64,000 bases of DNA from Phlebopus portentosus (lineage: Eukaryota > Basidiomycota > Agaricomycetes > Boletales > Boletinellaceae): assembly GCA_037892935.1 (NCBI GenBank), contig JAYXKI010000009.1:806001-870000 (forward strand). Direction: 5' to 3'. Shown piece after piece: positions 46,210 to 58,317 of this stretch. Below the pieces are notes generated by a model. That model had not been told where the DNA came from and made no database searches. It saw nothing but the letters and a program-made list of their open reading frames with translations. Position 1 is the first letter of the stretch. Each line of letters begins with the position of its first letter. A program made the position numbers and the translations under genes.

Positions 46210-49200
46210 ATGGCAACAGTCACTAGAGATGGCCCGATAGCACTTCAGCAGGTAAAGTATATCGTCGCGAATCTCATGGAATACAATTTTAATGAAATAA
46301 TAGACAGGAAAAAGAGACGCTCTAAAAGCGATAGAGAAAAGATGCCAGCAACGTTGGGAGAACGAGCATTTGTTCGAAACTAATCCCCCTACGCCTGAAG
46401 AGATTTCTCAACTTTCTCCTGCCGAGATAAAAGAGAAATTTCCGAAATGGTTTGGAAACTTCCCGTATCCTTATATGAACGGATCTCTTCACCTTGGCCA
46501 CGCGTTCACAATATCCAAGATCGAGTTTGGGGCGGGATACCAGCGATTGCTTGGAAAACGCGCATTGTTTCCTCATGGCTTCCATTGTACGGGGATGCCC
46601 ATCAAGGTCAGTAGATCCTCGATGAAATGTATCTATTCTGTAATTATGAACATGTGTTTGCTCAGGCTGCTTCAGATAAAATCATCCGCGAGATCGAATT
46701 GTTTGGACCCGAATTTGAAGGGTACAAGGATCCCGAAGATGAAGGGGCTTCTGTTCCTCCCGCACATGTAAACAATGCGATTTCTGCTCCAGATAAAGCG
46801 AAGAAAGGGAAAGTGGCAGCGAAAGCGACTGGCCATACGTATCAATTCCAGATCATGGAATCAATCGGCGTGCCACGGTCAGAAGTGAAGAAGTTCGCAG
46901 ACCCTCAGCATTGGCTGAAGTACTTCCCTCCCATCGCAATGGAAGACCAGAAGGCACTTGGAACTCGTATTGACTGGCGCCGTTCGTTCATCACTACTGA
47001 CGCGAATCCGTATTATGATGCTTTCGTCCGTTGGCAAATAAACAAACTCTACAAACAAAATAAAATAAAATTCGGAGAACGTTATACGGTTTACTCTCCG
47101 AAAGACGGTCAGCCATGTATGGACCACGATCGATCTGAAGGAGAGGCTCTCGGTCCCCAAGAATACACTGCCGTAAAGATGGAAGTCGTCGAGTGGTCGC
47201 AGAGTGCTAAGGGCTTGCTCAAACCCAACACTAGTGGACGGAAGGTATTCTTCGTGGCGGCGACCTTGCGTCCAGAGACCATGTACGGTCAGACGAATTG
47301 CTTCGTTGGCACGTCAATTAAATACGGCCTATACGCGGGCAAGAACAATGAAACCTACGTATGCACATATCGAGCCGCGCGCAATATGGCGTTCCAAGGG
47401 ATTACGGAGACCGCAGGACAAGTAAACCAGCTTGCAGAGATTGATGGCAGCCTTCTTGTAGGTACAAAGGTCAAGGCAGCCTTTTCAGTCAATCCTGAGG
47501 TGTACGTGCTTCCCATGGAGAATGTGTTGGCAACCAAGGTATTAGTTGTCTTCAGTTACTTCGATACATGATCTGACCACTTTGCAGGGCACAGGAGTAG
47601 TCACTTCAGTGCCTTCTGATTCGCCGGATGACTATGCCACGCTTGCGGATCTCAAGAAGAAGCCCGAATTCTATAAGATTAAACCGGAATGGTGTGCACT
47701 TGACCCAGTTCCTGTCCTCTCGACTCCAACGTTCGGTGATCTCACCGCTCCTGTCCTCGTAAAGAAGCTCAAGATCAACTCTCAAAAAGATGTCAAGCAA
47801 CTTGCGGAGGCGAAAGAAGTCGCATACAAGGAAGGCTTTTATAGCGGGACAATGCTTGTGGGCGAGTTCAAAGGAATGAGCGTGCAGGAGGCGAAGCCGC
47901 GTGTTCGGGACTCGATGATCAATGCAGGCCTCGCATTCGCTTATGCTGAGCCTGAAGGATTCATCCTTTCGCGCAGTGGTGATGAGTGTGTGATTGCACT
48001 CATGGATCAATGGTACCTCGACTATGGCGAACCAGCTTGGAAAGCTCAGGCTGAGAAGTACGTGCATTTTTCCAGTCTGTCTAAACATATTCTCAACTTT
48101 GTTCTTGTAAGGCTACTTGCAAGGATGAATACTTACAGCGTAGAGACCCGCAATAACTTCGAGGGGACCCTCGGTTGGCTTAACAAGTGGGCTTGCGCTC
48201 GCACCTACGGTCTCGGCACTAAACTTCCTTGGGATCATAACTTCATGGTTGAGAGCTTGAGTGACTCGACCATCTACATGTGCTACTACACTATCGCTCA
48301 TCTCCTACAGGGTAAGATAATTGACGCTTTGTTTACTGATTTCACTCACCGTACGCTAGGGCACTGGAATGGGAGTATACCAGGTCCACTGGGCATCACC
48401 CCGGAGCAAATGACGGACGAGGTCTTCGAATACATCTTTTGCGATGGCCCTTGGCCCTCCGATGCGCCTATGCCCAAAGAGAAGGCAGACGCCATGAAAC
48501 ATGAGTTCGACTACTTCTACCCGATAGATATACGGTCCTCTGGAAAGGACCTCATACCTAACCATCTTACCTTCGCAATATATGTCCACGCTTCCATCTT
48601 CCCAGAGGACAAGTGGCCACTGAGCATGCGCACGAATGGCCACTTGATGCTCAACGGGAAGAAAATGTCCAAGAGCACGGGTAACTCCCTCACCCTCCGT
48701 GAAGCAGTAGAAAAGTTCGGCGCAGACGCGACGAGGATCGCCCTTGCTGATGCAGGTGACAGCATTGAAGATGCCAACTTTGATGAGAAGAATGCGAACG
48801 CTAACATTTTGCGTCTGCATACCCTCATTGACTGGTGCGAGGTAAGGAACCCGGTCACCCTGTTTTCCCCCTCTAATTCGCTGCCTTGCAGGAGATGATC
48901 CGGGAACAAGGGAAGTTGCGTCAAAATAGAATATACCACGATACCGTCTTCGAGAACGAGATCAACGAGCTGATTGCTCAGACGCAGACTCATTATGAGG
49001 CGTACGATTATTTTGCTTTTGAGAGCTTTTCAAATTCTCACGTTTCTCAGGACAAACTACAAGGATGCACTGAAGTACGGATTCTTCGAAATGCAGATGG
49101 CTCGTGATTGGTACCGTGAAGTGACTTCGGACTTGGGCATGAACGCAGACCTCGTGAAGTACTGGATACGAGCATCTGTCTTGCTCATTGCACCGATTGC

Positions 49201-49887
49201 ACCTCATTTCTCCGAGCACATTTGGACTACGCTGCTCGGTGAGTCCGACACCGTGCAGCGCGCTCGATGGCCTACTCCATCAGGTCCAGTCAACGCAGCC
49301 GTACTCGAAGCTGGGCAGTACATGCGTGGCACGCTTAAAACGATGCGCGACTCGGAGATCTCGATGCTCAAAAAGCTCAGCAAGTCCAAGGCTGCACCTT
49401 ATGATCCGAAAAAAACCAAGAGCGCTCGTATATACGTCGCAACTCGTTTCCCAGAGTGGAAGAACCGTGTCGTTGCCATTGTACAGGAGGCGTATGATGC
49501 TGAGAAGGATAAGGTTGACGATGTGAAGATCCGAGAATTGCTCCAGACTCAGGGCTTGATCAAGGACAAACGGGCCATGCCTTTCGCTCAGCTTTTCAAG
49601 GTTTGTACCACTCTTATTGTATTGAAGCAGGAATTGATTCATGGGCTCTACTCTAGAAACGAATCGCTCAGTTCGGCGCGAAGTCGGCTTTCCAGCGATC
49701 TCTTCCGTTCTCGGAGGCCAAAGTCCTCAGCGAACTTCTCCCTTACCTCAAGAAATCGCTTAATCTGGCAGATGCGGAAGTCCTCATGGTTGACGATGCT
49801 CTTCAGAGGGACGAACCTGGCTTTTCGAAAGCCATTGTTGAGCAGGCAGAACCAGGTAGTCCTGCGTTTGAGTTCCGCAATGTATAG
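46210..49887 (+). CDS. CDC60: cytosolic leucyl-tRNA synthetase
   Basis: Class I synthetase of the archaeal/eukaryotic cytosolic type, roughly 1,100 residues. Exon 1 is 46210-46251 (MATVTRDGPIALQQ). A 52-nt intron leads to TGKRDALKAIEKRCQQRWEN. The HIGH motif is GSLHLGHAF (residues about 75-83), and the KMSKS motif is KKMSKSTGNS near 48660. The CP1 editing domain includes FVAATLRPETMYGQTNCFVG, and the catalytic core has MDQWYLDYGEPAW, KLPWDHNFMVESLSDSTIYM and GPWPSDAPMPKEKAD. Small introns near 46605, 47539, 48059, 48311, 48842, 49004 and 49602 restore frame at each junction. The one at 49004 (52 nt) removes an apparent break in HYEA-TNYKDALKYGFFE. The final exon ends AFEFRNV and TAG. It charges tRNA-Leu for cytosolic translation. 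Confidence 0.95.
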
Positions 49888-50093
49888 ACTAGACGATTGT
49901 GTCGAGAAGTGGTAGCATTAAATACTTGATGTTAGAGATCTTCGTGGAGTCTAATGTAGAGTCTGAAGGAGTGGTTCTGATGACAAAGAAACGCGATCTG
50001 TCACATCACGGTAAACAAAAGACAGTCCTCCTGCTGATGTCACGATCTTGCTCTTCAAACCCAACCATCATCCGACCCCAACCAAACTAAGCC

Positions 50094-51017
50094 ATGCCAG
50101 GACCCCGCAATTCGAAGAAGGCAAAGAAGCAGTTTTGCGGAAGAGAAAAGAAACGATCGCAGAGAAATGCTTTGAAGGATATCGAACAGAATACAATACC
50201 AGTAAGGAACGACAAAGGTACTGAGAACGTTGACGACTGTTCCACGGACGAAGACACGAAAGCCGCAATTAGTGACGCAGATGGAGCTATTGGAAAGGAG
50301 GGATACGTGCTGGAGAATGGACAATTTGGTGGTCAACCTACAGTATCTCCTAGCAATCCGTTCATTGTCGATCCAGGAAATGGTCCTCGCGTAAGGAACA
50401 TGGATGCATTCCTTTCGTCCTTTTTCTGCCCACCAGTAGCAGTTGACAATGATGAATGCATGATGTTTTCACGAGAGGAGTTTGTATCGGTGCTTGAAAG
50501 CGTTCTGCCTAGGGAAGTTGCTCTGGTAAGCATCCAAGTAATGGTTTCGGCGTCCTCGGGCAGCTTATTCATGCGATTCCATAGATTGCGTGGTACAATA
50601 AGACAAGGACATACGAACGCATCTGTCCGGCTTGTCAACGCACCTACCGCCTCGGGGATACACTCGCTGACCCTATTACTGGCGAGCTTATTAACACCAA
50701 CGACCGACGAACGCCGCCGCATGTTCTCAGGGAACAACAACTGAGTGGCTTCTGTGTGTCCTCCATCTTTATGTTGTCATCCCTAGGTCTTCTGATCTTT
50801 TTTGACAGGTTCTTTCCCTTGCTTTTTCCTCGCATCGTATTCGTCACATCCATATGCTGCAGAAGTCGCACAAGGAACCTGGGGTTTGCGTTCAGACGAA
50901 CTTAGTCCCCAAGTTCGTTCTCTGCTGGATGCTACAGACCCGAGAACTGCTTCGATTCTACGATGGCCTGGCGGCATGCACGCCCTCATTACTCGAGGGG
51001 ACGGAGAGTATTTCTAA
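50094..51017 (+). CDS. unknown protein with CxxC zinc-ribbon-like motif
   Basis: Three exons, 50094-50525 (donor GTAAGC), 50585-50753 (donor GTGTGT) and 50809-51017, keep frame throughout and give 269 residues. The N-terminus is basic (MPGPRNSKKAKKQFCGREKK), followed by an acidic region (NVDDCSTDEDTKAAISDADG). A conserved-looking core reads NGPRVRNMDAFLSSFFCPP, EEFVSVLESVLPREVALIAW and RICPACQRTYRLGDTLADPI, with CPACQ as a likely zinc-binding pair. The cysteines in SGFCSFPCFFLASYSS could complete the site across the second intron. The end is RWPGGMHALITRGDGEYF. I recognise no named domain. It lies 206 bp downstream of the synthetase gene on the same strand. Confidence 0.72.
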
Positions 51018-52520
51018 CGATCAGGGTCTTGGTAGACTCCTACGATTGACGCGCAGGAAGGATCTAGGCTTCGGAGAGGTATTGGAAGCGCTGGCATGGT
51101 ACGAGAGGGAAGGAGCAAATAGTCAAACGAGTTTGTAATGAAGACGGCAAACGGAATCACTCTAAACGCTGTCGGTAACTTCGGCGCTGCCAAAGAATTT
51201 GCGTGTGAAGCAAGTTGTCTATATTCGCTCGGCGGCGTCACGCCAAAAGAGCGTCTGGGTCGGGATAGTCGGCTTTTGCCATTTTTAGAACGCCACTTGA
51301 TTCCATGCCCTGACCAGCCTCCGGAGCTTATGATTTGATTTCTCGTTGGCACAACGAACGGCTCTTCAATCGTGGCTAATGATGGTCGGTATCCTGCTCA
51401 AACTGAGTGCCTAGAAACGCGGGAAAGAATCTGGTATCCATTCGGCACGTCGCGGGCGTGAGAGCGATACGCTAATAACCAATGGTATCCTTTACTCGGG
51501 TATTGCGAGTAACCTTGCGTCGGTCATCCTCTATCAGTTTACCTTCGTTATTCTTACGTTGTGTTCATCCCACATAATCCACATTCGCTCGGTCTTGCGA
51601 GTTTCTCGCAGCTTTCACCCCAACTCTTTTTTTGCAAATAAGGTCTGATATTTTAAGGCAGATTCTAGGCGCTCACAAAGTACCGAACGCGTGTACGACG
51701 GTTGGCAACTGCAGATCAGGACGATATTTCTCAGACGCAAGCTTTCATCTGGGTTCAGAAGCAAGGCACGGTCTTCCGGTAACTCGGCATACGCAACTCT
51801 TTGACATCGAAATTGCCGCATGAGCGATTTCAGCCGACCTGTAAACATCGCCAAAGGCAGTGGCTTCAGCACAAATTACTTAGACGAATGATTCGCTGCA
51901 CTTTTCGCGACTGAAGATGTTACGTCAGATCCTAGAGCCTGAAGGTTCCTAAATGTCATTTCGACAGATTCTCACATCGTCTAGCCGCAGGTACTATTGA
52001 TCTTTCCGCCTCTTGAGAGCAATTGTGGACAATCCGTCTCTTTTAAACACTACTGCAAAGCAAACGATCGTCGGTCATTTTCTGAATTTTACTCGAGAAA
52101 GCCAACGGATCCAATGGTCGTGGTTGCAAATGTTGCAAATAATGAATGCTGAATTAGGTATGTCGATCTTCTTTACTTCACCTGTCATCGTAACTAATGT
52201 TTGGACATCTGCCTAGTATGCCTTCCGGGTTACACTCTGGAATCTGCACTCTCCCAGAGTCTCGTTCTTCGGTCGTTGCATGTGTCCATCGAGAAACGAA
52301 TGACCATGCCGAGCAATTTTCCGCAGATGATGCTACCACTTCTGAGCTTGTATAAAATGAAGAGCCCGTAACCTCTCTGTAGACCATCCACCTTCCCTTA
52401 TTCACCTTTCACCTTTCTCTCAAATTCGCTTTCTTTCGCGACCTGGTGTCGTTTGTTTTTAAAACTCACCAATTTCCATTTTCACTCCTTAGTTTATCTG
52501 TATCCGACAGGCCTAACACC
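51018..52520. other. intergenic region before the secreted-protein array
   Basis: About 1.5 kb with no supported gene. The last roughly 150 bp before 52521 are C/T-rich (CTTTCACCTTTCTCTC near 52405-52435), typical of the 5' leader of highly expressed basidiomycete genes. Confidence 0.45.
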
Positions 52521-53714
52521 ATGTTCGCAAAGTCGCTTATCTCCACCCTCATCCTCCTGGTCTTCTCGTCTTCGGCACTCGCCGCGCCCAGCTTTGGAAG
52601 CTGCTCAACGCCTCAAATTAAGTTCGCTGCTGGTCTCGATGGTCGAAAGGAGACGTCATTCCAAGCTACTGACCTGAGTAAGTGTCTATTCTTAGCGGGA
52701 AGAATTAATTCAGTATAACATTTCTGTGTTCCATCAGAGTCCTTCAACCACGGGTCGGCAGACGACATCGATACCATTGCGAACTTCATCTGCCAACAGC
52801 TTCAGTCAAGCTGCAAAGCCAACAGCGATGCAGTTAATTTGTGCCAGTCTGCGGTCAGCGCGGCCGACAAGGCTGCAACCGGTACGGGAGCGCAAGCCGA
52901 CGCATTCAACGCAGTGTTCGGTGCCAAGACGAACTTTGCTGCTGTCGCTCAAGTCAACTCAAACGGTCAGACAGTAAACTCCGGCTCTAACTCTGGCTCA
53001 GGGACGCAGAACCCACAGACCGATCTGAGTGGGTTTCTTGCTTGGGATACATTGTGCTTTCTGCTGACTTAAGTTTCCATCTTAGCTCTTAACCCTGCTG
53101 TGATTGCCACCGGATTCGCTTTGGACGGGCAACAGGTCCCTACAGCGGGTCAAGTTCCGTCTTTGACATCGACGAATAACTTCATCAACTTCTGCTTGAC
53201 CGTCAACAAGCCCATTACGAACGGCCAGCAGATCAAGACTGGCTCATGTAACCCTGCGCCGATGGGTGTCATCGCTGCGACGACGAACATGCCATCGTCG
53301 AAGTTCCAGTTCCCGAAGAACGGTGATACGATCAAAGCCAACAAAGAGTTCACGATTAAGATGGCGATTAACCACATCCAGACCGGTAACTTCGTCAACG
53401 CTCAGAGCAACTACTACAGTGCACCACAGCAAGTGAACGGACAGGGCGACATCATCGGTCACTCGCACGTCGTTATCGAGCAAATCAGCAGCGTGAGCCA
53501 GACTAGCTTGACAGACCCGACCAAATTCGCGTTCTTCAAGGGCATTAACGGTGCAGCGGTCAACGGTGTCATCACTGCCGATGTTACGGACGGTCTTCCG
53601 AAGGGCTCTTACCGTCTGTCTTCCATCAACGCAGCTGCAAACCACCAGCCTGTCCTTGTCGCGGTTGCCCAGCACGGTTCGCTCGACGACATGGTCTACT
53701 TCACCGTAAACTAA
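52521..53714 (+). CDS. secreted protein, array copy 1 (mushroom 'S17-like' family)
   Basis: Exons 52521-52677, 52738-53028 and 53086-53714 encode 358 residues. A clear signal peptide opens the protein (MFAKSLISTLILLVFSSSALA). The N-terminal region (about residues 22-140) is unique to this copy and has several cysteines (SFGSCSTPQIKFAAGLDGRK, NFICQQLQSSCKANSDAVNL). The C-terminal domain, about 210 residues in one 629-nt exon, starts LNPAVIATGFALDGQQVPTA, includes NNFINFCLTVNKPITNGQQI and GSCNPAPMGVIAATTNMPSS, and ends HQPVLVAVAQHGSLDDMVYF. Such proteins are common in mushroom genomes and I recall them often labelled ribosomal protein S17, which the signal peptide contradicts. Function unknown. 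Confidence 0.88.
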
Positions 53715-54793
53715 GCTCGTCAGTCCTTCCGATGAGACAAGCGGGTGGTTCTCTCTTGTGTCAATTGTGCCAATGTTTCCTTAGATTGGTTTATTTTCCT
53801 TGGTGTTGGGTTCCTCTCTCCCTGTCGGTACAGAACTGCCTCGATGGCAGACTGCACAATTACGATCTCATGTTTGTAGAAAACTAATGTCTATCTTCGT
53901 TTCTGTTGTATGTAATAATGCAGCTGTATTATTTTAAGGACGTGAGAATGTCTCTACGCCACTTCAGCGACCACGGCAAGTGGCTTTCTCCCATGCGTAT
54001 TCGAATTCCCAGTGTCCAAAGCAGAAGATATCATGACAAGACAAGCTGGCAGAGTATGGGAAGCAATACACGTTAGTCGATGGTATGACCGAGATGACCG
54101 TTGTCGCTCGTATCTAACGGAACAGTTGACACAAAGACAAACGCAGTTTGTTACCTTGCCACCAATACCTAAAAAGGAACCTTACCGTCAGTCCGGTGCT
54201 AGTGGGACATACATATGCATGTCTTCGGGGATTGCCGATTCTCCGACATCAATCTTACCCATCTCTCTTGCTCATGCTATTGTTGCTGGCGTTCTTTTTG
54301 TAGTATCTCAGCATAAAACATTCCTTGACTCTATCATGCACTTTGCAATGGTATAGATGCATTATGTCATGGCCGCAGTACTCGATCTAGATTATTTAAT
54401 CGCAGATCAGCCTCGGCCAGAAAGCCTTTGCAAAGACTTGGTCCGGAAAAAGTTCTTACACTGAGCGCATCTTGCCGTTGCTTGATCTTTCAGCGCCGAG
54501 GAAGATGGCATCGCCATTCCTTCGGCAAACTCGAGCTCTGGTTGGTTCTGTGGCCATAGTCATTTCCCATAGACCAGAAAGGATGTGGAACACGGTCATA
54601 AAAGGCCTGTGTCTCCTCCACCTTGTCCTCATCCCGCTGCATTCCCAACAGACTCTCCGTTTTATCTTCGGCCTGGCGCCATACTCTTCGCTTTGTTAAC
54701 TTATTGCTCATTCCGCTCTTTTGTTATTCAAACTTCTTTGTAACATTCGACCTCGCCTACTCTTGAATCTACAACCATAACGAATTTTCTGAC
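53715..54793. other. spacer between array copies 1 and 2
   Basis: About 1.1 kb. It contains 3' flank of copy 1 and promoter of copy 2. Open frames within it show no motif; no gene called. Confidence 0.4.
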
Positions 54794-55579
54794 ATGTTCT
54801 CAAAGTCCGCATTCGTCGGGTTCGCTCTACTCACAGTAGCTACGTCCTCCGTACTGGGCGCCTCCTCCACTGATGACCAGCAGTCGGCGACCAGTACGTC
54901 GTATGCTTTCATATATATATATATATTGTTATTCACCATTAATCGCATAGCTCTTAACCCGGCTGTAATTGCCACTGGATTCGCTCAGGATGGCCAGCAG
55001 GACCCTACTGAAGGGCAGGTTCCGTCTTTGACGTCGACGAACAATTTTATCAACTTCTGCTTGACTGTCAACAAACCCATCACGAATGGGAAGCAGGTTC
55101 AGGCTGGATCATGCAACCCAGCGCCCATGGGTGTCATTGCCGCAAGGACGAACATGCCGTCATCGAAGTTTGTCTTCCCCAAGAACAACGACACGATCCC
55201 CGCAAACCAGGCATTCACGATCAAGATGGCAATCAATCACCTCGAGTCGGGCAACTTCGTCAACGCTGCGACGAATTACTTCAGTGCACCGCAGCAAGTA
55301 AATTCGGGAGGAGACATCGTCGGGCATTCTCACGTTGTAGTCGACTTCCTAGACAGCCTCGACCAGACGAAACCAACTAACCCCGGGACTTTCGCATTTT
55401 TCAAAGGTCTTAATGCGCCAGCAGACAATGGCATACTCACTGCAGACGTTGATAAGGGCCTCCCAGCAGGCGCTTATCGCCTAGCATCGATCAATTCTGC
55501 TGCGAACCACCAGCCTGTTCTCGTCGCTGTCGCTCAGCATGGTTCACTCGATGACATGGTCTATTTCACAGTCGAGTAG
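54794..55579 (+). CDS. secreted protein, array copy 2
   Basis: Two exons, 54794-54893 and 54951-55579, give 242 residues. The signal peptide is SAFVGFALLTVATSSVLG. Only a short linker (ASSTDDQQSAT) separates it from the conserved domain, which begins LNPAVIATGFAQDGQQDPTE and ends HQPVLVAVAQHGSLDDMVYF. The terminal exon is again exactly 629 nt and starts in the same phase as copies 1 and 3. The 57-nt intron contains an (AT)n run, is a multiple of three, and has no in-frame stop, so an unspliced transcript would also be translatable, adding 19 mostly hydrophobic residues. The domain lacks the N-terminal Cys-rich region of copy 1. Function unknown. Confidence 0.87.
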   Translation: MFSKSAFVGFALLTVATSSVLGASSTDDQQSATSTSYAFIYIYILLFTINRIALNPAVIATGFAQDGQQDPTEGQVPSLTSTNNFINFCLTVNKPITNGKQVQAGSCNPAPMGVIAARTNMPSSKFVFPKNNDTIPANQAFTIKMAINHLESGNFVNAATNYFSAPQQVNSGGDIVGHSHVVVDFLDSLDQTKPTNPGTFAFFKGLNAPADNGILTADVDKGLPAGAYRLASINSAANHQPVLVAVAQHGSLDDMVYFTVE

Positions 55580-56923
55580 TTAGGTGCATGAAAGACTTCC
55601 TCGTAGGCACAAACAGTCGACCTCCTTCTGTAATTTAGAACTTATTTGCATGATTATGTCTGTCTTTATCGCCGGTTCAGTTACGGGAATTCTCTAAGGG
55701 ATAGTAATTCTATAGTTTTCTCCTTACTGTAACTGGTATCCCGTATACCCCTGTGTATGTTTGATTCTTTGGGGCATTTGCTATAATACTAGTTACTTTC
55801 TCGTTTGAAGAATACTCTCTGAGACTCTCAGTTTGCCCGTTTGAAAAGTCCAAAAGATAACGATGTAATAATTCACCGAGAGATCCAATACCTTTCTCAT
55901 CATTTGAACTCCAGAGCGTTCTTCGAGGCAAATATCAAAAGTTGATATTCTCGTATTGTTGTCCTTTTTGGGCTGTCCCTATGTCAGGACATACATGTAA
56001 TCAAGTGCTACAGTAAAATGTTGTGCCTTGAGCAAAGAGCATTACTATAAAGTAGAGAGTTAAATGGAAATATTAATGGGTACTTTAAGTTGATTATTCA
56101 GGAGTTGAATAGTGTTGCTGTATATTGGAGTCCATAAGCATTATTTCAGAGATCCCGAGAATTATTAGTTCCAAGTCGACGGATTCTGGCATGCGCACCT
56201 CGCTCTTGAGAAACGGTCATCTTATTGACTGCAACCTATATGATGGCTGAAAGGCTTCGTGCGAATGCGAAATAGAGCCGATTGATACCATGATATCTTA
56301 AGGATGTTGCCTTGGATATCAACGGAAAACATACGTCGGTGCACATTTCTTCTCATCTGCGCGGCTGATGCCGTGATTACCGATCACTAGAATGCTTGAC
56401 GAAGTTATTTGGCCTCTAACATTTCATCGCCTTCACTTCCTACCTTCACGACCACCAATTGGTGCACTGGTTCATTGGCTCGACCCTTGTATGCGAGCAT
56501 GATTTATGGCACGACAAACTGAGTTCTACCGCTAAGCTAAAGTCTTCTCGGGCTTATGTGGTTCGAGAGAAAATCCAAGTTTAACCACAAAACAAATACA
56601 TCTTGAGCGTCGTCACTTGTTCTGTGTGATGTCCCTTCGCCCACCGACGCATCGATATGTCCGTTTCGCACCTGTTCCTGACATTGCGCGCTGGTTAAAC
56701 ATACTCATACTCAAAATACGTCGGTATAAAACATCTGTCTCCAGCAGAGTCATCGCCAGCAACTTACCCCTAGCCTGAGCGTCCACGCCTTCTCTTCTCT
56801 TTGTTATTGTCCTTCCTGTATTACGACCCAGTGTCGGCTTCTTCCACATTAGCTTGACGTTGACGTCGACCATTCTTGCACTTACATTTCCGTCCAAACC
56901 CAATACTTGCCTTTTGTTACACC
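55580..56923. other. spacer between array copies 2 and 3
   Basis: About 1.3 kb, AT-rich in its first half, with no supported coding sequence on either strand. Confidence 0.4.
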
Positions 56924-57816
56924 ATGATCCTCCCATCTACATTGAATACTGGACTAGTCCTGCTTACGCTTTCCGCGACTAGAGCGTTCGCTGCACCGGC
57001 AACTTCAAGTGTTGCTGGTTCTGCCTCCATTGCAAGCGCTACTGCCGTGAGCTCCTCCGTGGTATCCGCGAGCACAAGCACTGTGACTGCTACAACAGGA
57101 ACATCCGCTGCCGATGATGAACAATCTGCTACCAGTAGGCATTAGCGGTGTTCGGTTGGTTTGCTAAGGCTGACGCATTATGATTAGCTCTCGATCCAGC
57201 TGTTATTGCCACTGGTTTTGCGCAGGACGGCCAGCAGAATGCGACCGAAGGACAAGTTCCATCCTTAACGTCAACGAACAACTTCATCAATTTCTGCTTG
57301 ACGGTCCAGAAGCCAATCACGAACGGCCAGCAGTTCACGACCGGCTCATGCAACCCAGCACCGATGGGAGTCATTGCCGCAAAGACCAATATACCGTCGT
57401 CGAAGTTTGTCTTCCCGAAGAATGGGGACACGATCAAGGCAGATTCGCCATTCACCGTCCAGATGGCTGTCAACAATCTCGAGACAGGCAACTTTGTGAA
57501 TGAGGAAACCAACTACCTCGCAGCTCCGCAGCAGGTAAACGCACAGGGAAACATTATTGGACACTCGAGGATCGTGATCGAGCAGTTGGACAGTCTTGAC
57601 CAAGCGACGCCGACAGACCCGAACCGGTTTGCATTCTTCAAAGGTATCAGCGCGCCGGCAGTCAACGGCGTACTCTCCGCAGATATTACCGCAGGTCTTC
57701 CTGCTGGGGTCTATCGTCTGACTTCGTTCAACTCAGCGGCGAACCAACAACCAGCTCTTGTCGCGATCGCTCAGCACGGCTCTCTCGATGACACGGTCTA
57801 TTTCACCGTCGAATAA
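56924..57816 (+). CDS. secreted protein, array copy 3
   Basis: Two exons, 56924-57134 and 57188-57816, give 279 residues. The signal peptide is TLNTGLVLLTLSATRAFA. It is followed by a Ser/Thr/Ala-rich linker (ATSSVAGSASIASATAVSSS and on to TTGTSAADDEQSAT) that is probably O-glycosylated. The conserved domain starts LDPAVIATGFAQDGQQNATE, includes GSCNPAPMGVIAAKTNIPSS and ends QPALVAIAQHGSLDDTVYF. The 629-nt last exon and the phase-1 intron match the other copies, showing descent by tandem duplication. The linker differs in all three copies, while the domain is kept. Function unknown. Confidence 0.87.
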
Positions 57817-58317
57817 ATCGCAAGGCTGACGGTACGTCGGGGACTGCACCCATCGTCTTCAAGCGCGTTTGCGATGCGCATAGCGAGTATTTTATTCTTT
57901 CGAAATCTTTGAATTGGTTCCATGGTATTGCTAGAATTAGGACTATAATAATATGTTAGAGCAATAGTTCCACACGTGAAGTTATTATCATGTTTCCCAC
58001 AATAAGCTGACGTGTTGATGAGCAATCCCCGACTCTCGTCCATGCATCACAAGTACCGCCTACAAGTTATACCGTCACATGCGCTAGCCACGGTTATCAT
58101 GATAAAAGTTTCAAGTGTAACGATATTTGAAAAAAAAAAAAAAAAAAAAAAAAAAACAAGACTGATACGAAGTTTCAATGAAAGCTAGGGACTGCAATAC
58201 TGAAATGACAATTCTCGTTCGTAGAAGAGAAAGGAAAGTCATTCATCTGTGTCGACCCCGTGGCTTGGTTTCCCGTCAGCGATCAAGTTGAAAACGCTCC
58301 CAAAATATGATGACGTA
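57817..58317. other. intergenic, convergent gene ends
   Basis: 500 bp between array copy 3 (plus) and the F-box gene (minus); holds the poly-A run listed separately. No coding sequence. Confidence 0.4.
58130..58156. repeat. poly-A run (27 nt)
   Basis: Uninterrupted run of 27 A, 314 bp after the stop of array copy 3. No target-site duplication or retroelement sequence was recognised beside it. Confidence 0.9.

Noticed and set aside
49000..49055. Apparent frame break in leucyl-tRNA synthetase
   Set aside because: A 52-nt intron with donor GTACGA and acceptor TTTCTCAG restores the conserved sequence exactly.
58130..58156. Poly-A run as the tail of a retroposed gene copy
   Set aside because: The upstream gene (array copy 3) retains its intron, and no target-site duplication was seen, so retroposition is not supported.
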